A DNA stretch of 64,000 nucleotides from Gemmatimonadaceae bacterium (GTDB lineage Bacteria > Gemmatimonadota > Gemmatimonadetes > Gemmatimonadales > Gemmatimonadaceae). The notes under the pieces were generated by a model, which worked only from the letters and a program-made list of their open reading frames with translations, ran no database searches and was not told the DNA's origin. Shown in pieces: positions 16,812 to 24,490 of the stretch. The stretch is taken from NCBI GenBank assembly GCA_020846935.1, contig JADLCY010000008.1, forward strand, positions 186,001-250,000. Direction: 5' to 3'. Numbering within the stretch: the stretch's first letter is position 1; each line of letters opens with the position of its first letter. A program made the position numbers and the translations under genes.

Positions 16812-19800
16812 ATGCCGACCGCACTGCACCTCGAGTCCCTCGTCGCGCGCGCGGTGCCGCTCCGCGAGCGTGCTCGACAGCACCAGTCCTCAGCCATCGA
16901 CCGGGACGGCAGCCCAAACGCGGTTCCTTCAACACTCCTCACCACCTGGTGCGAGCTGGCCGCCAGCGGCAGCTGGGCAACCTTCGAGAAGCGATTGACG
17001 TGGGACGGATTCACGGCGGCAGCCATGGCCGACCTCGTGCAGCGGTCGGGAGCGGAGCAGGTGTCGGACCTGCCTGCCTGGGCATGCCATGTACGCGATG
17101 CGTGGCTGCTCACGCCTGAGTTCTCGGACGACGGGTTCCCCGCACTCGAGGAGTCTCACCCGTTTGGCGAGCTGCTCCTTCCCCTCGCGCGGTTGGGGCG
17201 TCACCGGGTAGTCGAGTGCCATCCGGACTGGCAGGCCGTCGTCTCTGCCGCCGCGCTCGCCCAACTGGAAGGCGCGCTGCTCAGTCGACTCTGCCGCGTG
17301 GCCATGCGCGTGCTGTATGCGGAGTTCAGCGTCTATCGATCCCTGCGTTCGTCGCAGGGACTCGGGGCGATGCTCGCCAGCAGTGTGTCCGGTGGGCCAC
17401 CCCGCACGCTCTACGATGCATTTCTTCGCGACATGCGGACCGGCGGCCTGGCACGCATCTGCTCGACGTACCCGGTGCTCGCCAGGCTCCTCGGCACCGC
17501 GACCGATCTGTGGGTCACGGTCACCGGCGAACTCCTCGAACGCTTGCGCGCGGATCTCCCGGCGCTGGAGGCAACGTTCGGCGAGGGTCAGCCACTCGGT
17601 CTCGTGACAGACATCCGCGCTGACCTCTCCGACCCTCATGATGGCGGGCGCTCGGTGTACATCGTCACCTGGGCGTCCGGCCTGCGGCTTGTGTACAAGC
17701 CGCGGCCGCTCGGGCTCGAGCAGCGCATGGGAGAGCTGGTGGCGTGGCTCGACGGCATTCCCGGGGTGCCCAGCCTTCGTGCGTTGCGCGTCCTTGATCG
17801 CGGGCACCATGGCTGGCTGGAGTTCGCTGCGCACACGCCCTGTCAGCAGGATGACGAAGTCGCGCGGTACTTCGAGCGCTGCGGCGCTCTCCTGTGTGTC
17901 GTGTACGCGCTCAATGGTGGCGACCTGCACTACGAGAATCTGATTGCGTCGGGTGAACACCCCGTGCTCATTGATCTCGAGACCCTGCTCGGGCCGCGGG
18001 TGCGCGTCGAGCACGACGAGAAGGCCGCACCCGACGCCACGGGCAGCGCCACGCAACGGTGCGCCGAATCGGTCCTCGCCGTGCGCATGTTGCCCGATAT
18101 CCTGGTCAGAGACGACGGAGGCGCGTTCAACCTCGGTGGACTCGGCGGCGTCGATCCCGACGGCACGTCGGTCGTCGTACCGCGCTGGCGTCACCTCAAC
18201 AGCGACAACATGCGCCTGGAGTTCGTGCGCACCACCTCGGGCGTACGCGCCAGCAATCTGCCGGTGCGCGACGGCATGCCGGTTCCCGCGTCGGGCCACG
18301 TCGACGCAATCGTCGACGGCTTCACGCGCACCTACCGGGCCTTTGTGTCACGTCGGGACGACCTGTTCGCCGAGCATGGAATCCTTGCGCGCATGCGCGA
18401 GGCGACGGTCCGCGTGCTGCTGCGCAACACCAACCTGTACGCCACGCTCATCGAGCGCACGCTGCAGCCCGCATACCTCCGCGACGCCGTCGACCGGAGC
18501 GTTCAGCTCGACGCGCTCAGCCGTCCGCTCCTGGCCAATCCGCTCCGGCCCCGGATCTGGGACATCGTCGATGCGGAGCACGAGGCGCTCGACAGCCTCG
18601 ACATTCCGTTGTTCAGTGCGCGCGCCGACTCCACGGTCCTGGCGCTGCCTAACGGCGCCGCCATCCCCGACGCCCTCGAAGTCTCGGCGCTCGACCAGGC
18701 CATGCGGCGTCTGCGCTCGCTGAGTGAGACCGACCTCGCCTTCCAGGTGTCGCTCATTCGCAGCGCCTTTGCGACCAATGCGGCGCACGAGCTGCGCGTG
18801 TGCTGTCCCGAGCCTCCTCCGACCACCCACGCGGTGGCGTGGTCGCGTGATAAAGTGGTGCAGGCGGCCAGGCGCATTGGATGCCGCCTTCGCAACGCAG
18901 CCATCGCGAGCGGGACCAGCGACGAACGAATGGTGCAATGGGTCGGCCCCGAGTACCTCGGACGTGCCCGCCGCTATCGCATGGGCCCACTCGCCCCCGG
19001 GCTCATCGATGGCGCGTCGGGAGTCGCGTTCTTTCTGGCTTCCCTGGCGCACGTTACGGGCGAGAGCGAATGGTCCGACCTCGCCCTTCGGGCGCTGCGG
19101 CCGTTCCGTGCTGCGCTCCACGATTACCTGCGCTCGCTGCGGCTGCGCCGTCTCGTCGACGTCGGAGCTGGCACCGGGCTCGCCTCGATCGTGTTCGCGC
19201 ACGTGCACTCTGCACGCCTCCTCGGGCGCCCGGACGTGATGGACATCGCACTGGAAGTTGCGGCCCTCGCCTCTCCGGACGCGCTTGCCCGCAATGACTC
19301 GAGCGACCTGATGACCGGCACAGGAGGCGCCATCCTCGGGTTCCTCGCGCTACATGATGCGACTGGAGAGCGCGAGTGGCTCGGCCGCGCGATCGATGCC
19401 GGCAGCGTGCTCGCCGAGCGAACGCAGACCACCGCGGGGAGCGAAGGACGCTGGTGGCCCAATCGCCATGGCCAACCTGAACGTGGCATGGCGCATGGGC
19501 AGAGCGGGATTGCGATGGCCCTCGCGCGACTCGCACGAGTCAGTGAAGACGCGACCTTCTCGGACCTGGCCACAGCCGCCATCGTGGCGGAGCGCACACT
19601 GCCTTATGCGGACGAGCGCCAGGGAGCGTGGAGTCACGGTGTCTGCGGCCTTGTGTGCTCTCGCCTCGATCTCGTCGATGCATCCGGCGTCGATGTCGAG
19701 ATCGACGAATTCACGCGCGAACCCGACGCGACCTCGGGCTCGGCGTCCGACACGATCGGTGACGGAACGGGCACGCGCATCGACGTGCTGCTTGCCACCG

Positions 19801-20009
19801 GCATGAGGCTGAACCGGCCCCAGCTCGTGGACCGCGCACGTGCCCTCGGCATGGCCGTCGCCGCGCGGATCGCTCGTGATGTGGTGGTGACCGGTTGGCC
19901 AGCGAGCGTCGCCTCACCCGGACTGCTGCATGGCGAAGCGGGCATCGGGCACGCGCTGCTCCGACTCGCTTCCCCGCACCGCGTTCCCAGTCCGCTCATG
20001 TGGGCGTGA
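16812..20009 (+). CDS. lanM: LanM-type synthetase with intact dehydratase and zinc-ligand-less cyclase
   Basis: The 1065-residue protein has the class II lanthipeptide synthetase layout. The N-terminal dehydratase keeps the residues matching CylM by spacing: Lys in YKPRP (K296), D371, H373 and N376 in GGDLHYEN, D388 in LIDLETLL, and R534 and T540 for phosphate elimination. The C-terminal LanC-like domain keeps AHGQSG (H895) and the late LLHGEAGIG motif, but the three zinc ligands are gone: the Cys of the W-C-H-G motif is Ser941 (AWSHG), and the Cys-His pair is Gly983-Asp984 (IGDGTG). Cys945 lies four residues beyond and could in principle substitute. The enzyme should phosphorylate and dehydrate Ser/Thr in the cores to Dha/Dhb but not cyclise. 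The matching cysteine-free precursors are immediately upstream. Family assignment is firm; loss of cyclase function is inferred. Confidence 0.93.
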   Translation: MPTALHLESLVARAVPLRERARQHQSSAIDRDGSPNAVPSTLLTTWCELAASGSWATFEKRLTWDGFTAAAMADLVQRSGAEQVSDLPAWACHVRDAWLLTPEFSDDGFPALEESHPFGELLLPLARLGRHRVVECHPDWQAVVSAAALAQLEGALLSRLCRVAMRVLYAEFSVYRSLRSSQGLGAMLASSVSGGPPRTLYDAFLRDMRTGGLARICSTYPVLARLLGTATDLWVTVTGELLERLRADLPALEATFGEGQPLGLVTDIRADLSDPHDGGRSVYIVTWASGLRLVYKPRPLGLEQRMGELVAWLDGIPGVPSLRALRVLDRGHHGWLEFAAHTPCQQDDEVARYFERCGALLCVVYALNGGDLHYENLIASGEHPVLIDLETLLGPRVRVEHDEKAAPDATGSATQRCAESVLAVRMLPDILVRDDGGAFNLGGLGGVDPDGTSVVVPRWRHLNSDNMRLEFVRTTSGVRASNLPVRDGMPVPASGHVDAIVDGFTRTYRAFVSRRDDLFAEHGILARMREATVRVLLRNTNLYATLIERTLQPAYLRDAVDRSVQLDALSRPLLANPLRPRIWDIVDAEHEALDSLDIPLFSARADSTVLALPNGAAIPDALEVSALDQAMRRLRSLSETDLAFQVSLIRSAFATNAAHELRVCCPEPPPTTHAVAWSRDKVVQAARRIGCRLRNAAIASGTSDERMVQWVGPEYLGRARRYRMGPLAPGLIDGASGVAFFLASLAHVTGESEWSDLALRALRPFRAALHDYLRSLRLRRLVDVGAGTGLASIVFAHVHSARLLGRPDVMDIALEVAALASPDALARNDSSDLMTGTGGAILGFLALHDATGEREWLGRAIDAGSVLAERTQTTAGSEGRWWPNRHGQPERGMAHGQSGIAMALARLARVSEDATFSDLATAAIVAERTLPYADERQGAWSHGVCGLVCSRLDLVDASGVDVEIDEFTREPDATSGSASDTIGDGTGTRIDVLLATGMRLNRPQLVDRARALGMAVAARIARDVVVTGWPASVASPGLLHGEAGIGHALLRLASPHRVPSPLMWA

Positions 20010-20030
20010 CGCCAACCCGGAGGTACACCG

Positions 20031-21167
20031 GTGGATCACCTCGTTGTCTTTGGATCCCGCAACAGCATTGACGGCGTGCCCGTCACGCGGCCACGCGTGT
20101 GCGTGGATGGAGTAGACGTGCAGTGCGGCTTCGTGCCCGTTGCCACCCCGAGCTTCGACGGAAGCAAGGAGGGAATGCGTGGGTCGGTGCTTGTGCGCGT
20201 CCGGGGCTTTTCATGCAACTATCGCGACAAGGCTTTCGCCCGATCGATGCGCTCGGTGGCACCACAGCGATTCTCGCCGATCGGGTCTGAGTACGTGGCC
20301 GAAGTCGTCGCAGTCGGGGCCGAGGTCACTACACTCCGCCCTGGGGATCGGGTGATCACGGATCACCATTACGTGGGGCGCCCCTGGCTTGCCGAGCCCG
20401 GGGGCCCGCGGGCAGGAGTCGCCAGCAACCAGGCCTCGCGTGGCTACCACGTGACCTCCGCGAGAAAGCTGCGCGCGATTCCACCATCGATGCCGGACGC
20501 CATGGCGGCCGCGTTCAGCCTGAACGCCCAAACGGCATACAGCATGTTGCGTCGTCTCGAGCTATCCCCTGGCGCAAACGTGCTCGTCACTTCAGGCGCA
20601 TCGAACACCTCGCAGTTTGCGCTTGCCGCGCTGCGCCAGCACCCCGTAAATGTCTTCACCGTGACGTCGTCCGCGCGGTGGGCCGAGCGGCTGGGGTCGC
20701 TTGGAGCCCACGGGGTGCTGGTGGTGGGACGGCATCTCTCCGGCTTCCACGAGGCTCGCAAGGTCACCGACTTTGCCGAGGAGGTTGGCGGATTCGACGC
20801 AATCATCGACCCGTTCTTCGACCTGCACGTGGAGAAGGTGGTCGAAGTGATGAACCCATTCGGCCGATATGTCACGTGTGGCCTCGTCGGGCAGAACGAG
20901 GTCGCAGCGCATGCATCGGGCGTCGCGAGCTGCCCGCCGAACAGCGGCCGGCTGTTCACACAGATGATCATGAAGAACCTGACGCTCAGCGGGAACTGTA
21001 TCGGCGTGTCCAGCGACCTCGACGCGGCGCTGTGCGACCACACGCGCGGGTCCTTTCAACCCGTGCTGGACTCGGTATTTTGCGGGAGTGAGGCGGCTGG
21101 CTTTCTGGATCGCACGTTCAATGATCCCGATCGGTTCGGAAAGGTTGCGTTCGTGTACGACAACTGA
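20031..21167 (+). CDS. MDR-superfamily dehydrogenase/reductase in the RiPP operon
   Basis: This 378-residue protein is a medium-chain dehydrogenase/reductase: NYRDKAF near residue 63, GSEYVAEVVAVGAEV (the usual GHE replaced by GSE), a Rossmann region VLVTSGASNTSQFAL, and a dehydrogenase-like late region with GFDAIIDP and MNPFGRYVTCG. The replaced His suggests no catalytic zinc. GGAGG lies 8 nt ahead of GTG 20031. It starts 21 nt after LanM. LanJ reductases, known in lanthipeptide clusters, reduce Dha to D-Ala and some LanJ families are MDR proteins. This one may do the same to LanM products; the assignment is inferred from context and fold. It could also be an unrelated alcohol dehydrogenase. 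Confidence 0.82.
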   Translation: MDHLVVFGSRNSIDGVPVTRPRVCVDGVDVQCGFVPVATPSFDGSKEGMRGSVLVRVRGFSCNYRDKAFARSMRSVAPQRFSPIGSEYVAEVVAVGAEVTTLRPGDRVITDHHYVGRPWLAEPGGPRAGVASNQASRGYHVTSARKLRAIPPSMPDAMAAAFSLNAQTAYSMLRRLELSPGANVLVTSGASNTSQFALAALRQHPVNVFTVTSSARWAERLGSLGAHGVLVVGRHLSGFHEARKVTDFAEEVGGFDAIIDPFFDLHVEKVVEVMNPFGRYVTCGLVGQNEVAAHASGVASCPPNSGRLFTQMIMKNLTLSGNCIGVSSDLDAALCDHTRGSFQPVLDSVFCGSEAAGFLDRTFNDPDRFGKVAFVYDN

Positions 21168-21203
21168 TCGTCTCCCTTCCTACTTTCTCTCTGCGAGGGC
21201 ATC

Positions 21204-21533
21204 GTGTCCGCAACGCCCCTGTTCCCCCTGCTCGCGCTGGTCGCAGCTGAAGCTGATGCGGTCAATCGGCTGCACGCGTCGGGCGCTCATGCCCCTGAAA
21301 GCGCTCGATCGGTGAGCGCGGATGATGCTGAGTACCTCGCGTCGTCGCTCACGGCGGGTCTGGTTCGCCGGACGCCGAACGGCGGGTACTACGTCGACCG
21401 GGATCGGTACGCGGCCTGGCGAGCGCAGCTGGATGGTCGAGCGACGACGGGTTCGCGCCTTGGCCTTTGGGCGGCCGTGGGTGCCGTTGTCCTCGCAGGA
21501 TTGGTGGTATTCATGCTGATGCGCGGGCAATAG
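21204..21533 (+). CDS. Small C-terminally anchored membrane protein
   Basis: The 109-residue product has a soluble N-terminal part and a C-terminal membrane helix (LGLWAAVGAVVLAGLVVFML). GTG 21204 has GAGGG upstream. The soluble part contains SADDAEYLASSLTAGL and NGGYYVDRDRYAAW, which does not match a family I recognise. It is the last gene of the plus arm, followed by a terminator hairpin. It may be an immunity or maturation factor, but that is conjecture. Confidence 0.65.
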   Translation: MSATPLFPLLALVAAEADAVNRLHASGAHAPESARSVSADDAEYLASSLTAGLVRRTPNGGYYVDRDRYAAWRAQLDGRATTGSRLGLWAAVGAVVLAGLVVFMLMRGQ

Positions 21534-21563
21534 CTGAACGTTCGCCGTCGTCTCGCACGCAGG

Positions 21564-21591
21564 GGCCCGCACCCGACAACAGGTGCGGGCC
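21564..21591. terminator. Terminator between the convergent RiPP arms
   Basis: A perfect 10-bp stem (GGCCCGCACC with its complement) with an 8-nt loop followed by CTTTGCG on the plus strand. It lies between the stop of the membrane-protein gene (21533) and the stop of the short minus-strand peptide (21602) and can serve both arms. Confidence 0.7.
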
Positions 21592-21601
21592 TTTGCGTTC
21601 G

Positions 21602-21799
21602 TCACTCCACGGTCGTGGGGCCGGGCAGGACGGGATCGGTCTCCCATGGCTTCGTGCCCTTTGGCGGCCAGATGGGCGGGATGCAACCGCCGGGCCCCAC
21701 GATGCCGCCACTCACGGACTCGAGGTTCTCCGCGGAAAGCTGGTCGTCGGTGGCTGGTTCCGGCGTGACAGGCGTCGTGTCCTTGTCCTTCGGCGTCAT
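21602..21799 (-). CDS. Short double-glycine Pro-rich precursor peptide
   Basis: The 65-residue peptide has a Pro/Asp-rich N-terminus and a leader end LSAENLESVSGG. The predicted core (IVGPGGCIPPIWPPKG, then a Pro-rich tail) has one Cys and seven or more Pro, and no Lan-type partner Cys. ATG 21799 has CAGGAG at the expected distance. A sigma-54 promoter (P4) and its upstream repeat lie ahead, so it is its own unit downstream of the activator gene. It is the only one of the eight precursors with cysteine. Likely cut by the C39 exporter; modification unknown. Confidence 0.8.
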   Translation of the reverse strand: MTPKDKDTTPVTPEPATDDQLSAENLESVSGGIVGPGGCIPPIWPPKGTKPWETDPVLPGPTTVE

Positions 21800-21860
21800 G
21801 GATCGCTCCTGGTGAGGTTGGTGTGTACGGGCGGGGGTCCGCACATCGTCCATGAGGAAA

Positions 21861-21876
21861 GGCAAGTTGGGCGCCA
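21861..21876 (-). promoter_or_regulatory. Sigma-54 promoter P4, short peptide 21602-21799
   Basis: On the minus strand it reads TGGCGCC-N4-TTGCC, with GG-N10-GC spacing kept (GG at 21875-21874, GC at 21863-21862). Transcription would start near 21850, about 51 nt before the ATG. Confidence 0.72.
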
Positions 21877-21962
21877 CACAGGCCCGGTGGTGTATCCTGA
21901 TGCCGGACATCGACTTGCGTTTAGCTGCCAGGTTCGTTGGCGTGCCGAGGTTGACGCTAGCC

Positions 21963-21975
21963 TCTATCGGCTGGA
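21963..21975 (-). promoter_or_regulatory. Upstream activator-type inverted repeat, site 4
   Basis: TCTA-N5-TGGA on the plus strand, one mismatch from the TCTA-N5-TAGA pattern, centred 94.5 nt from the GG of promoter P4. It lies 24 nt past the stop of the activator gene. Confidence 0.68.
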
Positions 21976-21998
21976 GTCAGCCATCGACTGCGGCATGT

Positions 21999-23147
21999 TC
22001 ACTCAGGCTTGAGCTTCTGGTGACGCAGGAAGTCCATGAACTTGAGATAGTCGCCGTCGGGAATGTTGAAGATGCCCAGCAGGCGCTTGTAGCTGCCGCG
22101 CGTACGGTCGAGCCCTCGCTCGACGATCGAACGCGCCTCCGCCCGGCTCATCTCCCGTGAGAGGTAGGGCCGATGCACCGCGGTCCAGAAGTCGGTCTCG
22201 CGCATCTCCATGCGGACCATGGGATCCTCCGGGTCGCCGCTGCCGGTATCACGTTCGTCGAAGAGCGGAAGCCGCTTTACCTGCTCGCGCCGGGCCCGCA
22301 CCTCGAGCTCGTCAGCAAATGCCTGGCACTCGATCGCGTCGCTTTCGCTGAGCTGGCAGCCGATTTCCACGATGCTGCGGATTTCGCGCACGTTGCCGGG
22401 CCAGTGATAGGCCTTCAGCAGCCGGTAGGCCTCGGGCGACAGCCGCTTCGCTCGGCGCGCGGAGGCCGCGTGGCGCGCCATGTAGTGCTGCGCAATGAGC
22501 TCCCAGTCGTCACCGCGCTCCCGCACCGCCGGAACCTGCACGTGGAAGTATCGCAATCGGTAATAGAGGTCGGCGCGGAATGTCCCGGCTGCGATCATCG
22601 GCTTGAGGTCGCGGCTCGTCGCGGCCACGACGCGAACATTCACCTGCCTTGGTGACGTGCCTCCGACCGGCACGATCTCGCCTTCACTAAGAACACGAAG
22701 CAACATCGCCTGCGCCGGCAACGAAAGCTCGCCAACCTCGTCGAGGAACACCGTACCACCGTTCGCGTCACTGAACACGCCGGCGTGATCCGCTGTGGCG
22801 CCCGTGAAGCTGCCACGTTTGTGCCCGAACAGCTCCGATGCCATCAACTGACCGTCGTGGAACTGCGCGCAGTTCACGGCGATGTAGGGAGCGTTCACCC
22901 GCTCGGAGAAGAGGTACGATGCCCGCGCAAACAGTTCCTTGCCGGTGCCCGTCTCTCCCGTGACGAGAATTGGATGATCGGCCTTTGCGAATCGCTTCAC
23001 GCGGTGCAGACTCTCCGCCAGCCGTTCGTGCCTTCCGATGACGACGATCGGTCGCTGGGTGCCCCACCGACGCGCGGCCCGATGCTCCAGCTCGCGTGCC
23101 ACCGGCAAGGTGGCGTCTCGTTCGATCGTCGTGGGTATCTCCAGCAT
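21999..23147 (-). CDS. Sigma-54-dependent transcriptional activator (AAA+), no sensor domain
   Basis: The 382-residue protein has the AAA+ domain of bacterial enhancer-binding proteins: Walker A GETGTGKE, the sigma-54 contact loop GSFTGA (canonical GAFTGA, one change), Walker B-like GGTVFLDEVGEL, and the arginine finger region FRADLYYRL. After the helical AAA lid comes a C-terminal region RSIVERGLDRTRGSYKR that looks like a DNA-binding helix-turn-helix. Before the AAA+ domain there are only about 30 residues, so there is no receiver or ligand-binding domain. ATG 23147 is chosen; a TTG-initiated extension to 23207 is possible. It is the obvious candidate to act on the four sigma-54 promoters of the locus. 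How its activity is switched is not visible. Confidence 0.87.
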   Translation of the reverse strand: MLEIPTTIERDATLPVARELEHRAARRWGTQRPIVVIGRHERLAESLHRVKRFAKADHPILVTGETGTGKELFARASYLFSERVNAPYIAVNCAQFHDGQLMASELFGHKRGSFTGATADHAGVFSDANGGTVFLDEVGELSLPAQAMLLRVLSEGEIVPVGGTSPRQVNVRVVAATSRDLKPMIAAGTFRADLYYRLRYFHVQVPAVRERGDDWELIAQHYMARHAASARRAKRLSPEAYRLLKAYHWPGNVREIRSIVEIGCQLSESDAIECQAFADELEVRARREQVKRLPLFDERDTGSGDPEDPMVRMEMRETDFWTAVHRPYLSREMSRAEARSIVERGLDRTRGSYKRLLGIFNIPDGDYLKFMDFLRHQKLKPE

Positions 23148-23346
23148 GTTCCCGTGCTCAGGTTGAGATCCGTTCGTTGCGACACCATCGCCGTCACCTG
23201 AATGCAACCGCGCCCGTCCTTCTACCGCGCAGCGCCCCGCGCCAACACGTGCCGCGCGACTCTACGTTCGTCGGACACGTTCAGCAAGCGTGGCCCCGGA
23301 CGTCGCGTCATGGCATCACCACGGCGTCGGGCCAACCCTGATTCCA

Positions 23347-24486
23347 TCATCCAACGAGCAATGGCGCGAGACCGCCTTGCATCAGTGAAACGATCATGTG
23401 CGCTCGATCACGTTTGGCATCCATCATTCGCGGTCGTTTGCGACTCCACGCGCCGAGAGTGCGAGCGGCCTGTATGACGAGCGGCTGCAGGAGGCGGAAC
23501 GCGCCGTCCGAAAGCGGTGGCGTGCCGCGATAGTTCTCGAGGCGCCCTCCGCTCCGGTACCGAGGGAACGCCTCGAGCCCCATGAACCGCAGGAATGCTT
23601 CAGGCCGGTACGCGCCGAACGCTGCGTCGAGACCCGCATAGTCGGCGATCAGTTCGTCGAGGAGGGCATTGCGCATCGAGTTGAACACGCGGCGCGTCAG
23701 GTAGTGCGCACACTCATGTTCCAGCCGGATCGTCAGGCTCCGTTTCAGCCACTCCTCCTCGTCCATGGCCATCGCGCTGGCCTCCACCGCACTGTAGTTC
23801 CCCTCACTCAGGATCATGAATCGATCCTGGTAGAGCGCCTTCCGGCCCGCCATTCGCGCAAATTCCACTGTCCAGTCCGCTTCCGTGGCGCCCGGGTGTT
23901 CAGCACTCCATGCAGCGCGGTACGCCTCCACGCGATCCCAGTTGTTGAACCCGGCCACCATGCACGCGCCCTGTGAACGCGGAACCTCGACGGGCGCGTT
24001 TCGATGGAGCACACTCCGTACGAGAAGCTCGAAGTCCCGGCGATCGCCTGCGACGATCACCGGAATGTGTCCAGCCATCGTCGGGTGCAGCAGCAGTTGT
24101 ACGCGTTGGGGCGCGTGGAATACGCCACGCGAACGTAAGTGGTTCACCGGGCTTCCCCGCCTGGTGACGGCCACATACTCCGGCTGCTCCGGCATTCCCG
24201 CGGCAACGGGAAAGTTCAGCTGACGAAGCGGGCCGAGCCGCAGCGCAGCCTCGATGCCAACCTCGGCCGCAGCCTTCTGGTAGCCGCGCCACGCACTGAC
24301 GAAAGGCTCATCCGCGAGCGGAAACGACTCGACGTCGACTACGGGTTCGCGCGCGTCGCTCGCTTCGATGTACGCCAGCAGCTCCGACTCTTCGGCGGGT
24401 CCGGCGCCGAGCTGCCGAAGCATCGGCGCAACGTCGCGCCTCACTCCGGGAGCCGTCACCGTCCCTCCCGTGTGCAGCGATTGCAT
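23347..24486 (-). CDS. Unrecognised protein with HExxH zinc-metallopeptidase motif
   Basis: The 379-residue protein has HECAH (HExxH) followed 18-20 residues later by DELIADYAG, consistent with a third zinc ligand. Around it are helical segments; no signal peptide or membrane helix is seen. The rest does not match a family I can name. The start lies 4 nt after the stop of the binding-protein gene, so it belongs to the exporter operon. A peptidase here could trim the leader or the core N-terminus after double-glycine cleavage; that is inference. Alternatively it could be an immunity factor or an unrelated zinc protein. Confidence 0.7.
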   Translation of the reverse strand: MQSLHTGGTVTAPGVRRDVAPMLRQLGAGPAEESELLAYIEASDAREPVVDVESFPLADEPFVSAWRGYQKAAAEVGIEAALRLGPLRQLNFPVAAGMPEQPEYVAVTRRGSPVNHLRSRGVFHAPQRVQLLLHPTMAGHIPVIVAGDRRDFELLVRSVLHRNAPVEVPRSQGACMVAGFNNWDRVEAYRAAWSAEHPGATEADWTVEFARMAGRKALYQDRFMILSEGNYSAVEASAMAMDEEEWLKRSLTIRLEHECAHYLTRRVFNSMRNALLDELIADYAGLDAAFGAYRPEAFLRFMGLEAFPRYRSGGRLENYRGTPPLSDGAFRLLQPLVIQAARTLGAWSRKRPRMMDAKRDRAHMIVSLMQGGLAPLLVG

Positions 24487-24490
24487 CGCG

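Noticed and set aside
16929-18299. 456-codon open frame on the minus strand
   Set aside because: Antisense of the LanM dehydratase domain, which has all expected catalytic motifs.
20031-21167. Assigning the MDR protein as a zinc alcohol dehydrogenase
   Set aside because: The GHE motif is GSE here and catalytic zinc ligands were not found in the expected order; context favours a reductase of dehydro-residues, but this is not certain.
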